From assembly GCA_033085395.1 (NCBI GenBank), contig JANQBS010000044.1:62001-126000 (forward strand): 64,000 bases of DNA. The letters run 5' to 3'. The DNA comes from Xanthoparmelia taractica (taxonomy: Eukaryota > Ascomycota > Lecanoromycetes > Lecanorales > Parmeliaceae). Positions 31,421 to 42,701 of the stretch are shown one piece after another (positions within the stretch are counted from its first letter, which is position 1; each line of letters starts with the position of its first letter). The notes below the pieces were generated by a model. The model did not search any database, had not been told where the DNA came from, and saw nothing but the letters and a program-made list of their open reading frames with translations. The position numbers and the translations under genes were made by a program.

Positions 31421-32520
31421 GAAGGGATTACTTGGAAGATGGACGTTGTATAAGGAGTCATCTCATAGTACTGCAGCTCGGCAGCCTTTGGAAGACAGAA
31501 ACAAATGCTATCGGCAGGTCAGTGATTTGGTGGTCGAGATATGGTCACCATCGTCAGAAGGCGTCAAAAAACGGTGAAGCCCTAGCTGGCGTAACACTAG
31601 TTCGAGTTCGTTCTACAGAGGTATTCTGACTAAATCTGTCCTTTCGCTCATGTCTGCTGCGTATATACTTACCCATAAGAATATAAATACTTTCATAGCT
31701 ATCTTAGTCCTGGATCGAAGCGGATTGTAAGCTTAATCTAGATGAGCTCGAGAAGGACTTCTTTTAAAGGGTATAAAAGGACTAGCCCCTTTGCATGCTC
31801 CTGCCTACAACGACTTTCTCAATTACTATTCGTTTCACCACATCATCACGATCCATGTCAGATCACTAACAGGTTCAATCCTTTTCAGAATTTGGGTGTA
31901 GAAATGCTTTGTCATTCAACATGGTCTTCAATTTGGCTTTCTATGTGACGAACTAATGGCGGGCATCTGAACGACTTGGAATGGGCGAAGAGAGTGATAC
32001 GATGAAGGTCTTCTCGAATCTGCGGCTTAAATGGTAATCTTCATGCACCAGTGCCAGAAAGACCCAGAGTCGTACCGGCCCATTCCCTAATGTTGTCTCT
32101 CGGTTCGTAAGCTCCTGATATGGCGTGAACCCTGGATAAAGATTGTCAGGCCATAGGAACGGTTTAAAAGGAGTGACCTATTTATGGACGGCCGGCTTCC
32201 AGAGAAAGACTCTATACCGTAGCCACGAAAGCCACAATGAACCTGGACGTAAAGCAACGCAAATGGCAAGCTGGTTCTGTCGACGCGAAAACGAGGAGAT
32301 GACAGCACTTTTAGAGGTGATATTACTTGGACTTATAGGCATCAGGGAACTTCTTAGCCGTCCGCCATGAAAGCGCGCGCAAGTCAGATTGACCCCAATG
32401 TCACCCTTTAGATGTCTCCTGCCCGTATGTAGAAGGCTTCCGTAACATGTTTGGTGCAGTCATTGTTTTAGGTCCGATTAAGGTCCGACAAATCCTCGTC
32501 GATTCGATTCTTAGACAAGC
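31421..32520. other. Gene-free stretch ~1.1 kb
   Basis: Promoter side of the flavin reductase gene followed by accessory DNA. No family resemblance was seen in the short frames. Confidence 0.35.
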
Positions 32521-33355
32521 ATGCATTCTGCCCTTCTGCTCCGCAGTACGCTGCTTGCTATACTACCACTTCTCAGCTGAGCACGCCCCGAGATCAACGT
32601 AGCTTCCGCAAGCACATCAACTTCCAGCGTCACCTTTGCAACCCCAATACTCTCAGCCGCATTAAATCGAGCAAACCCTCATCGCCTACACATTACCTTA
32701 CGGCTCTCAAGGAGAGGCGCTAGCAGTGCAGAATGCTGCCTTGGCGGCTAATCGCAGCAAACCCACGATGCGGCCATTGCAAAGCAAGTCTCTCTAGCCG
32801 AGGCATAAGCACTTGGAAAATCGGGACTGTGGTTGAAATAGCGTATTTGGATCAGCCGCTATCTGCGAGGGCCAACCTTGAACCGTACGAAGTAGCGTAA
32901 AGCTCACCGGGTTCGTTAGTCAGTCTTACCAGAGAGGGTTCCCACCCGCAACCTTCTTACTGGAGATAAATCCAGAGTCGTCGCGTTCAGGACAGCATTT
33001 ACGTACGATGCAATCAACAAGAGCAGTAAGGTTTCTCCAGGGGCATTAATCAACTCGGCCATTGCAGCGTACACGACCTAGAGACGAACGTCGTTACCGT
33101 GATGAAGGCTCCGTGCTCCTAGACCGCTTCGGCGCCTGCTTTCCTTATCCGAGTGCTTACGCCAAGCTGCAGGTAGTCGCTTCAATAGCTGAGTTTGCGT
33201 TGGGTAATCTGCAAGAGCTTGCTATTGACAATCAGAATCGGTTTACTGGTGCTACTATCGTCAACTCCATCATGTCGAACTCGCTAAAGACCGCTTCCAA
33301 TAAGGTTAACGTAAAGGTTGAGGCTCTCTCAGTACGGTTGTGGGAGCGGCTTTGA
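32521..33355 (+). pseudogene. Decayed unknown gene, possibly secreted
   Basis: An ATG at 32521 starts MHSALLLRSTLLAILPLLS, a signal-peptide-like stretch, followed at once by a stop. Later in the same frame AFRTAFTYDAINKSSKVSP then GALINSAIAAYT reads like protein. It continues, after a frame change near 33060, as SAYAKLQVVASIAEFALGNL and NKVNVKVEALSVRLWERL with a stop at 33353-33355. The pieces suggest one former gene with several stops and a frameshift. I do not recognise the family. Confidence 0.3.
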
Positions 33356-34549
33356 GATGCGTTGTTGAGTTGGAAATGAAGGTTAGTCAGGGTGATCGTA
33401 TGACCGCTGACTGATCGATAAAAGAGCTCTGTAGGCCTATACCTTGTGCTCTTTTCGTTATTGACTGGCTTACTGTGTCAAGAGACTTTTGATACTCCGC
33501 GTGACGATCTGCCGCAGCGGTGGCGGTGTACTATAAGAACGCCAAAGAGACTAACAACCTGCCCCGCACTCACGCTCCAATCGAATACGGAGTAAAAGAG
33601 GAAGGTAACGGGTCACCCAGCAAGGCGTGTCTTGGCGAGTGAATACGAGGCGGAGGGAAAGTGTTGCCGGGGCGCCAACAAAGGCTAAGCACCTTCAGGG
33701 GTAAACCACCTACTTTGTACGACCATCTCCGCCTTTTGGGTCTGATCGTGCTCTTTTACTATCAAGACCGTTCGCAAGAGCCTTAACCCTCTCGCTGCTT
33801 CTTTGGTCGCCAACTGGAGGAAGACAGCCGACGAGTGCCGGTCCTTATTCAAGAGCCTTCCTGTCGCCAGTACTTCACGACAGCTCTATACGACGACGAC
33901 ATGCCAGTCTTTCGTCGATCATCCTTGTCGAAATCATCGCCCCTGGCGTAGAGAAGAATCCCCCCCAAAAAACCTGTGATCTAAAAAAATGTCCCTCAGC
34001 CGGTAATAATTTGGCATAATATCTTGCATCATGGAACAATCTCACCAAGCAACTTTCTTCGCTAATTGGACACTATTCTCAGGAAAGTCCATTCAGCCCT
34101 CTTGGCCTTGTATCAAGTAAGCGATGGCGCGGGCCTGCCAAGCAGGCTCACAAAATGACACACATATCATTGGTGACGGCCGTCAGACAGTGGTTGGATC
34201 CAAAACCCATTTTCAGTAACCGGGGTAGGTTATTGGATGCAGAAGATCTGTTTTTGGGGGCCTTTTCAGCGTGGACATACAGCTCGTTAGGGGTTGCTTC
34301 CGTCGATCTACTAGCTGCGCAAAGTTCCCTTCGATTTATAAAAAGATGGGGAAACTACCAGCAGGGCAGCATATATAATCTCCTTTGCAGCCTGTGTTGG
34401 ACACTGCGATCTATTTTGCTGTCTTGGCTTCTTCTATCCGCTCGCAAGAGTTTACTTCCAGCTATCTCTCCTGTGAGTCTCACAATAACATTCGACGTTA
34501 TCAGCAAGTCTCTCGTTACAAGGTTACTAGCTTTCGAGACCTCTTTATA
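33356..34549. other. Gene-free stretch ~1.2 kb, promoter of the GPI protein gene
   Basis: No recognised gene. The right part carries TATA-like sequences listed separately. Confidence 0.4.
34336..34342 (+). promoter_or_regulatory. TATA-like box upstream of the GPI-protein gene
   Basis: TATAAAA about 210 bp before the ATG at 34550. A second TATATAA lies near 34372. Only the sequence match supports this; the transcription start is unknown. Confidence 0.4.
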
Positions 34550-35410
34550 ATGCATAGCTTCATCGTTCTCGCCTTGGCGCCCCTGGCTCTTGCAAATGAT
34601 CTTTCCAAGAGATCCAACTTGCTACCTCGTCAAGGAAACGATGCCTTTATACCTGCAACGTCGGGCTTCGTTACCAATTGTCAAGACCCTTGCGGGAGGG
34701 ATTGTCTCAACCCAAATAGAGGCGACATATGCTGCGCCGAAGGATGTAAGTAGGTGATAACGTGGGGATCTTCGTGGACCGCCACCACTGGCAGTGACCT
34801 ACTAAGCCAATATCAACGGTTGCTGACAACATCGATGTTCTGTAGATGGCTGCCCAGGAGGAAACTTTTGTCTGACCAAAGGCTACTGCTGTCCCAATGT
34901 GAGTGACTTACGACCATTCATCTACCCTTTGATTTTTCCAATCATTGTCAGCAAGCACTACCTTCTACATTAGCCTCTTGTTCCCTACTATCATCTTCCC
35001 TTCCAGAATACCCTCACTGATACTCTGACCAGGGCGACGATCCAGCAACCTGCGCAAGGCAACTCGGCGTCACCCTTCCCGCCGGCTTCACAGCCGGTCA
35101 AGTCGTCTCTTCTGCAGTCTCCTCAAGCGCAGCCACCCCATTTACGGCTTCTAACACAATCGTCGCACCATCTCCATCGTCTACACCGGCTTCTCCAACC
35201 CCGGCTTCAGTGACTCCAGTGGAGACATCATCGGCCACCGCGCCATTTCCCACACCAGTTACTACCGCAACGCTTCCTCCTCCTTCCACTGCGACTAGTA
35301 CGAGCGCCCCGGGCGGGAGCATTGTGCCATTTACCGGTGGCGCCACGCGTTTCGCTGTTGATGGTGTTGTTGCCGCGATCGTCGTTGGTGCCATCGGGTT
35401 ACTGATGTAA
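34550..35410 (+). CDS. GPI-anchored Cys-rich surface protein
   Basis: Exons 34550-34745, 34846-34898 and 35033-35410 give 208 aa. Residues 1-16 form a signal peptide (MHSFIVLALAPLALAN). A compact module with ten Cys follows: CQDPCGRDC, ICCAEGYGCPGGNFC, GYCCPN and PATC. Then comes a ~110-residue Ser/Thr/Pro-rich stalk likely to be O-glycosylated, and a hydrophobic C-terminus (DGVVAAIVVGAIGLLM) typical of a GPI-attachment signal. The Cys spacing resembles small chitin-binding or EGF-like folds, but no specific domain is assigned. It lies in an accessory block, so a role in surface adhesion or environmental interaction is only inferred. Confidence 0.85.
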
Positions 35411-37854
35411 CAGCCACAACATAACGCGAGGTGCTTGAGAGCACTGGCTGTGTGATCGACATGATGTGGATGAGCGCTCATGTAATGAACATTGGATACG
35501 GTTGAGCCGAGCAGAGTCTGGATACTTAGTCTTTTTGTACTTCTATTTGTTGTACTTGTTTGGTTTTTTCTTCGTTCGCTCCCTCCTGTACACGAGCCTG
35601 ATTAATCAGTATACCCTTCTTCATAGCTATACGGACGGTTGCTAAGCCAGGCAAAAAGTTCTATTACAAGTCAAAGATCGATCAATGTGCAACAAGGCTC
35701 TGAATCTATGTAATATCTAGAACGACTTCGGCTGACGAAAATCTAACGACAAAGGTATCCCCATCAGCGGCTTACGGAAGTTGTAGTTCTTTACGTCTTA
35801 GAATCGTTTCTGCTGCGCATTTATCCACCAATTCTGCTTTTCGTCATACGTGAACGCAAAGAATGCCACCATGATGGCAAAGGCATAAACTCGATGCTGC
35901 ACTGCTTTGCCCCCCAGCATCACCCTCGATAGCCAACGTTTAGATTCTATATGACTCAGCTTACCGCTTGTAGTTTTTGCATGTAGTGTCAATGTATCAA
36001 GTCGTCACCACTGGTTCTCTAGACTCTCGTATTAGTGCCTGGTTTATTGCATTCGTGTCTCTAACCTTTTTAATCGGAATTCTAGATCTGAGCTGCAATC
36101 TTGATATCTCTCAAGCGCTCTGCAAATTATGCACCCTCGACTCGACCAACCGAAAGTTTCGTCCTGGCCTCCCCGAGCATCGCTTACCAGTCGACCTATT
36201 CTACGCAATCTATCTTTACTCGTGTTCCCTGGGATATGCAATTCCCTTGGAAGTGCAATCTTTCTTTCCTACACCACTTAATAAAGGATTTGGAAATCAA
36301 ATTTAATACGAGTGTAATATCATTTCTAGAACTTCAAGAGTTAATTAAAATATATCTCGTATTAAATAATAGTCGAAATTATCCGATTATGGTGGGTAAC
36401 CCTAACCCTAAATCTTCTGGTGGTCGGACTTTACTATCTGACCGGATTTGACGATCTGAACCAGTCGTTCTCTTTCGCGTGTGGAAATCTTCTAACCGCA
36501 TCGTGGCGCAGGTTGATTCTACATGACAATTCTGCCGAGCACACGAAGCTCGCTGAGATATGTTCTCTTTATCGCAGAAGAGTGTCACCACCGAACGAGG
36601 TTACTCGTAGGATGGAGATAATGGGACACTAAGGTAGCTGAATGATATCTTCTTAGCTGATCTCCCGAACTCATCTGGAACAATCAGCGAGAATGAGGTC
36701 CCATCTCGCAGGAAGACGGCGCCGGGAAGTCGTGGTGTGACTCAAGGTGGGGATCCTTTGGTAGGGGGAATTAAGGGTGGCTGGGTCGAAGTAGGTGCTG
36801 CATTTTAGCTTCTGGAACAAGATTTTGTCTCTGGCAGAGTCACTCTCCATGCTGGCGGTGTATGATCATAGAATATGGGCGCTACCTCCGGTCTTCTAGC
36901 ATGCTGCGAGCCTCGCTGAATCCTTTACGTCTCGACTCTCCTTCCGGTATAGGCTAGAGCCAGTTCTATATCTGGGAACCGAGCTAATCAATTCAGTACT
37001 AGCGGCCGGGCACTATCGATTGATAAGGTACGAGTACCTTACTCTACGTGCTTCAGTACTTTGTAACTGATATTTCGCTCATACTGTGGAATTGTTCCGT
37101 AAGAGCCGGACTCTATCAACGGTCGTCTGCCCGTGGTCACTTTGTGAAGCCAGCTTGACATGAAAATGACGCATCAGAGGTTCGAGGTACAAGTCAAACG
37201 TCATATGTGTACAGAATGTTATTAGGGTGGCTTGGCCCTTGGCTGCATCGCCGATGCTTCTCAGGATCACTCACAAGTCCACAGAACAAGGTGCAGAATG
37301 AAGGCTGCCAATTCGCCTGCCTTGAAAGCCGTTGAGATATCTCCTTTGGGAAAGCGTCCATGCAAGCAAGGCGGTATTTACTATTATCGGAAGCAAGCGG
37401 GGGGCTACGGCGCGTTACTAGATGGGTCAGCAGGCAGAAAATATGCAGCAAGCATGCAATGTCCTGTCGCTCTCGCAGGTCCACGCATCCACGCATAAAG
37501 ATACGTCCTTTGACGTCGTTGATCTTATTCGCCTACTGGACAGAGGACTTGATTCGTGCAGATGGAATTTGCCGACATAGGCAGTAGCATGGCTATTTCT
37601 GCTCCGAGTCCAGGCTCAAAGAAAGACATCTATATGCCTCGCTGACAGGCTTGGTGCTCAGACGCACATGCCTTGCGCAGCGCGAAATTCGCTCCTTTCT
37701 CTTTCTCGCAGCCTTGTGCCAGTCAGTCGGACACGGTGTGATTCTTTGTCGCTATGTCTCCTTAGCTATAAACGTCAGTGACCCAAATCAATATCTCTTA
37801 TGCTTTCCTTTTGCTTTTTGAGATAGCTTTTCACGCACATTCCTGCCGTCCAGA
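35411..37854. other. Gene-free stretch ~2.4 kb
   Basis: No gene was recognised. AT-rich sequence spans about 36280-36400 and ends at a TAACCCTAACCCTAA telomere-like motif near 36397. A copy of the inverted-repeat terminus is at 36217. A palindromic GGTACGAGTACC lies near 37027. The region looks like degenerate repeat DNA. Confidence 0.45.
36217..36242. repeat. Second copy of the MITE-like terminus
   Basis: TACTCGTGTTCCCTGGGATA followed by TGCAA matches the left end of the 19701-20165 element with one difference (GTG for GTA). AT-rich DNA follows, then a telomere-like motif near 36397, but no matching inverted partner was found. Probably a decayed relative. Confidence 0.6.
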
Positions 37855-39185
37855 ATGGCCATTGATACTGATCCCTCGACCCAACAGCATGCCATCGTGA
37901 TTGTCTCTATTGTTGCTCCTATTGTCACCACTCTGTTCGTAGCGATCCGTCTATGGACAAGAACCTTCGTAACCCATTCCGTTGGCTGCGACGACTGTAA
38001 GCTATCTCGTCTCTGTATCCTTGCGGCCTCGCTCTCATACGTCATAGATACTGCCTTAATTACTTTGGTGAATTCTTTATGCTAGGCTTTACTTCTCGCG
38101 GCCCTACTAATTGAATCTGAACAGCTCTCTTGCATAGGTTTCAGTGCTCTTGTTGGATTAGGTGTGCTTGTTGCCTCTCTGATACAAGCCCGTACTGCTG
38201 ACCAAATCCTAGGAACGAATTATGGCATCGGTTGGCATACCGCTGACCTTTCGCCTGATCGCATTATTGTCTACGAGAAGGTGGAAGACTCTCGAAATCT
38301 GTCCTGACATTACTGACGGGATGCTCCGTACTAGTGGATCTATATATCCTCGATCGTGTATCTGTTCGCCTTAGGCTTATACAAATTCACCATCCTTATT
38401 CTTTACCTCCGCCTCTTTGGCGTGAACAAGAAGTTCAGATATGCCACCTGGGCAGTCATGTTCCTCGTTTTTGGTTACCTATTCAGCAATCTTATAACTC
38501 TGGCATTCGGCTGCACTCCGATCGACAAATACTGGAATACGACGACTCCCGGTCACTGCGCCGCTGAGACCGAGGCAGGTCTTGCCTTCGGTTCATTAAA
38601 CTTCCTTTCTGATGTAGTAATCTTCGTGTTACCTATGCCCATGGTTTGGCGGTTGCAGCTATCTCGGGAAAGCAAGTTGGGTGTGATCCTCGTTTTCATG
38701 GGTGGAGTCATGTAAGGGTCCACCGTCAACGCTAGCATATCAGGGCATGATCTTAACGTCATGATAGGGCCTCTGTCGTTGCTATTGTTCGTTACGGCTT
38801 CCTAATTCGTAGATACGTCGCCGCCGACGCAGTATGGTACGATGGTAAGAATTTGCTCTGGATGTGAGTCACCTTTTCCCTACCTTGTTCTCACCATCAT
38901 TGACATTTCGATAGGGTCCTCGAGGTAAACACCGGACTCATATGTAGCTGCACGCTCGCTTTCAAACCTTTCCTTCGATATTTTGCCTCCAGGAGCATTT
39001 TCAAGAGTATAATGGGAGGTTTGACATCGCATTCAAAGAATAATAAGACGTATGAAAGACGGAACGATAGTGGACCAATGGTACGGCAGAACACGGGAGG
39101 CGGGGGATTCATGATGCTCGGAGATGCTGGGACTGAGATGGATGTTTCTCACCCTAGAGCAGTGGAGGCAGGGCACAATGTTTGA
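37855..39185 (+). CDS. PTH11-like integral membrane protein (rhodopsin domain)
   Basis: Exons 37855-37996, 38138-38280, 38335-38711, 38768-38863 and 38915-39185 join in phase to 342 aa. Helices are visible as HAIVIVSIVAPIVTTLFVAI, CFSALVGLGVLVASL, IVYLFALGLYKFTILILYLR, YATWAVMFLVFGYLFSNLIT, FGSLNFLSDVVIFVLPMPMV and LGVILVFMGGVMASVVAIVR, plus a final helix around VLEVNTGLICSCTLAFKPFL. The loop Cys pair (GCTPIDKYWN and GHC) and the LPMPMVWRLQLSRESKLG motif are typical of the family. A Gly/Ser-rich cytosolic tail ends HPRAVEAGHNV. Such proteins are putative G-protein-linked sensors. The gene appears intact, unlike the relics at 5.4 and 23.3 kb. Confidence 0.8.
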
Positions 39186-39981
39186 GGATTCGAAAGAGGG
39201 TCAAGCGCCAGGGTCTTTCCACAAAGACGGACGAAGTTCCAATCGAATTGGGGGGAAATGAGATAATGAGCGTTAATGGGGACAATCTTGTGTGTACGAA
39301 TAGAAAAAGTACCCTATTGGGCGAATCGGTAATTTTGAAGCCACTCTACGAAGCTCATTCTCTACTAAATGATAACTCCACGGAAAATGTCATCATCCCT
39401 TGAGGCATTAGATTGATATGTTACATCGGGAGTCCAAAGTAAGAGCCTTGGAGCCTCACCACCACCACACCCACTCCACCCGCTAGCGCGTCCATCCATC
39501 GGTACGGCCCACGCCCCAGGAACAAACGGTTTTTATACCGTAGCGTCGGCCGTGTTGCTCCTTCGTAAAGCCTCTCTTGTCACTGAATCAAATCGTTCAG
39601 GAGAAATATCCTACTGTTGTAGTGAGGATACTTCCACGCTTTTCAGGATTTCAGTCTCCGATGTTCTTGATCCCATTCACCAATTCGACTAACCGGAAAT
39701 GTTTTGAGAGCGGGCTATGTGCCACTACGCCCTATGTCTTGCACATCGAGCCGAGCTCGGCCACTATTGGCTGCAGCTCGGAGCTCAATAGAGCTGAGTG
39801 TGCAGTGCAGTAATCTGATAGTATGGGGACGAATCTTTTGCTATACCATGCCATAAACCTTGCTGTCAAGGCTCGGCTGGGGGCTCTTTATATCATCTCC
39901 ATTACGTTTGATAGCCTCAAGACTACGCGCAGTCTTATCTCAAGCGTTTAGTGACCAAGCATCTCATTGAATGCTGTTGCG
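39186..39981. other. Gene-free stretch ~0.8 kb
   Basis: The PTH11-like coding frame is followed by a further open frame (39182-39403) without family resemblance. Nothing else was recognised. Confidence 0.35.
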
Positions 39982-40746
39982 ATGCTCGATCCCTTCACAG
40001 CATTTTTCTCTGGCTGGTAATGTCGTACAGTTTGTCCAGTTCAGGTGCACCCTCGCCGCAATAGCTCATGAAGTCCATTCATCCAAACATGGAACATCCG
40101 AGGACAGTCTGGAGATGAAGAGTGTTACATCTCGACTCCTTGGGACTGTGCGTGATCTTGAAACCCACCTAGCTTCAGTGGGCCCTTCAAACTTCTCCAG
40201 ACTCGGTTTCGAAGTCATCTCGGCGCGTAATGGAGATTGCCGACGCATGTAGAATGATAGTGAGAGATATTCTGGATTGATTGAAAGCGATGAAGACACA
40301 TTGACCCTCGTCAGTATGGACTTGTGTTCGCCAGGCGTTGGAAATTGTGTGGAACAAGGATGAACTTGACTTGCTCATGAGTTTTTTAGGGTAGAGCTTG
40401 TTGTCAGGTCATTGCTTGATGGTTTGAGCAATAGTGATCGTGTGGCTGACCTCCGAGCACGGTAAGTCCTCCCCACGGACCCATAGGGCTTATACCGCCA
40501 TATGATGGCCAATATAGAGACGGACTATTTGAAAGGAGCATCACAGGTGTTTCAGCTCGTCCAAACAGCACGTCAGGTACAAATCATGAACCGCAGTGAC
40601 AACCAACGAACCACTCCAGTCACAATTTTGCTGCTTGCTGTTGCCAAGCCTAACACAGCCAAGGTAGAAATTACGGATGATCAGGTGGCTGTTTATCGGA
40701 CGTTGAATATGAATGCATTTTCTCTCAATTTCCACCGAGAAGATTG
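39982..40746 (+). pseudogene. N-terminal remnant of a fungal STAND/NACHT (NLR-like) protein
   Basis: ATG at 39982 gives MLDPFTAF, then a 1-nt slip in a T-run near 40007-40012 changes frame to SLAGNVVQFVQFRCTLAAIA and SVTSRLLGTVRDLETHLASV. This is the common N-terminal domain of fungal STAND proteins (NACHT/ankyrin type). In a third frame the expected continuation follows: EIADACRMIVRDILD, stop, LKAMKTH, stop, VRQALEIVWNKDELDLLMSF. A later piece (40502-40746), DYLKGASQVFQLVQTARQVQ and ILLLAVAKPNTAKVEI, may belong to the same gene. Intact members are candidate non-self recognition or programmed-cell-death switches. The nucleotide-binding and repeat domains are gone. Confidence 0.6.
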
Positions 40747-41507
40747 ATGGGAAGGGTCTATCAAGGGTACGGCACAAACAAAGGAGTTTGACTAGCCAAC
40801 GGGGAAAGAGTGGATAGTAGGGAGGGTCTAGGATCAGGGCCAAGAAGATGAAGAATGATTGTGAAGGGAAGGGCATGGATGAATATGGGTCGCTTTATGA
40901 TCAGTTAGCAATCAAGTCTTGTTTGATCTTTACCGTCTCTGCTTCCAGAGAAGTGTTCTTGCAAAGATTCCCTTCCTTTCTTCGAACTGTTCTTTCAATT
41001 TCTTCTATATTTGGTTTCTAGACTCCACGCTCTCGTCAAAAGTCACATGCTAATTCAGTTTATCATCTTCCTATCGTAATAATAGATAAACAAACCACAA
41101 AGACACACCATGCCCAAACCCACAACCACAGCTATTCATCCTCCTCTCACATTCATCTTCATATATCTCATACATAGAATCCCATCATCCTCCTCCGCTT
41201 CATCTCGCCCGTGCGTGGCACGTACATACTAGCAGCTCTCTTGAACAGAACACTTTCTGGTAATTAAATAGTTCAAGGAAGGGCGTAGATTCTAACCGGT
41301 ATGATGAATACTGAGGCTTTAGGATTGGTAGGCTTGGGCTGGGAAATGGAGGGTGAATATCAGGGATGTTGGGATGTGGTGAGAGTTTGAGATCGGCGGA
41401 TAGCACATTCCCGCACGTCTCCACAAACTTTTCATTCCGTAAATACATCAACCATCCACCGCAGCACCAAAGAAATTGAAGAAAGAAACAAAATAAACAC
41501 ATCCAAA
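40747..41507. other. Intergenic ~0.76 kb
   Basis: No coding signal. The 3' part is the bL31m promoter. Confidence 0.4.
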
Positions 41508-42023
41508 ATGAGTCTCAACGGCCCCCTCCTCCGCCGCGCCCAGCTCCCCCCCTCCACAATCCCCACAACCCAACGCCGCACCGCGACCCTCCTCCGCCGC
41601 CCCAAACGCCCCTACACCTTCACGCAGCTCGTGACCCTCTCCGACGGCAGCACCTACACGCAACGCACCACATCCCCCTTACCCGTCTACAAATCCCTCA
41701 AGGACACGCGCAACACGCCGCTGTGGAACCCGTCGAGCGAGCGGGTGCTGAATTTCGAGGCGGACGAGGCGGGGAAGCTGAGGGCTTTTCGGGAAAGGTT
41801 TGGGAGGGGGTGGGATGCGGAGGATAAGGGGGGGAGGGGGGTGGATGAAGGGGACGAGGAGGGGGACGAGGAGGGGGAGGATGGGGAGGGGGATGGGGGG
41901 AGGGAGGATAATTTGATGGATTTGATTAGTGGGTTTGGGAGGGAAGCGGAGGGGAGGGGGGAGGCGAGTGGGGTTAGGGAGGGAAAGGAGAAGAGTGGGA
42001 AGAGGAAGGGTGGGGAGAGGTGA
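41508..42023 (+). CDS. MRPL36: Mitochondrial large-subunit ribosomal protein bL31m
   Basis: Single exon, 171 aa. A basic, acid-free N-terminus (RRAQLPPSTIPTTQRRTATL) looks like a mitochondrial presequence. The core RPYTFTQLVTLSDGSTYTQR then TTSPLPVYKSLKDTRNTPLW and FRERFGRGWD matches fungal bL31m (yeast Mrpl36), part of the mitoribosome 54S subunit. The C-terminal ~70 residues are an unusual acidic Gly/Glu/Asp-rich extension ending in a Lys/Arg-rich patch. It is encoded by long G-rich DNA on the coding strand. The extension is not part of the conserved fold. Confidence 0.8.
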   Translation: MSLNGPLLRRAQLPPSTIPTTQRRTATLLRRPKRPYTFTQLVTLSDGSTYTQRTTSPLPVYKSLKDTRNTPLWNPSSERVLNFEADEAGKLRAFRERFGRGWDAEDKGGRGVDEGDEEGDEEGEDGEGDGGREDNLMDLISGFGREAEGRGEASGVREGKEKSGKRKGGER

Positions 42024-42701
42024 GGGGGGTTCTTGGGCAGGGTGGTGGGTATGTGGTGCTATTGGTTTTACATTCAGCATGTGGGGGACTTTTATACCCA
42101 GTCGTGCACTGCTTCAGGGAGAATAATACATTCAATGTGCCGGACCTGGGGCGCGAGATATTGAACCTGCAAAACTTCTCCGCTTTGCTCCGTCACTTCC
42201 ATTGCTATTCGTACAGTACATGTACATCTCTTTCGCCTATTTGCTGCTGCCTTCTTGACGCTTCCCGGGATTTACATAGGATAACTCGTACGCCGCCGAG
42301 CCTTCATTGCTCTCTCTAGTACCGCAATCTCGAACTTTATGGAGCAACTTCCGTCTCGCTAGATTGTTCGCTCTAGCCCCTTTGTGCGTGACTCGAGAGT
42401 GAGATTGACACTCCCCATATATCTCGGCCTCTTTTGTGATAATGAGGGTTTATGTGTAGCCTTCTGGTAAACCAACCAATTTGTTTTCTCGACTGCATAT
42501 CCAGAATCACTACGTCCCTTCTACAAGTCAGCTTTCGCCAGAAGGAAGATTGTCCGCATACTTTAGCGCATACTGACATAGACCTGTAGAAGATAGGGTC
42601 GACGCGCATTCTTTTTGACATTTGGCACTCCAAACAGTCTGATAGCATGAAATCCAGGGGCTACAGGCGTGGAGTCTGCTAGATATCCTTTCTCAGTGCG
42701 G
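42024..42701. other. Convergent intergenic ~0.68 kb
   Basis: Between convergent bL31m and DUF5321 genes. No recognised coding or repeat signal. Confidence 0.4.

Noticed and set aside
37026..37045. GGTACGAGTACC palindrome as a regulatory site
   Set aside because: Similar GTACNNGTAC strings recur in this window near repeats; no gene start is close by.
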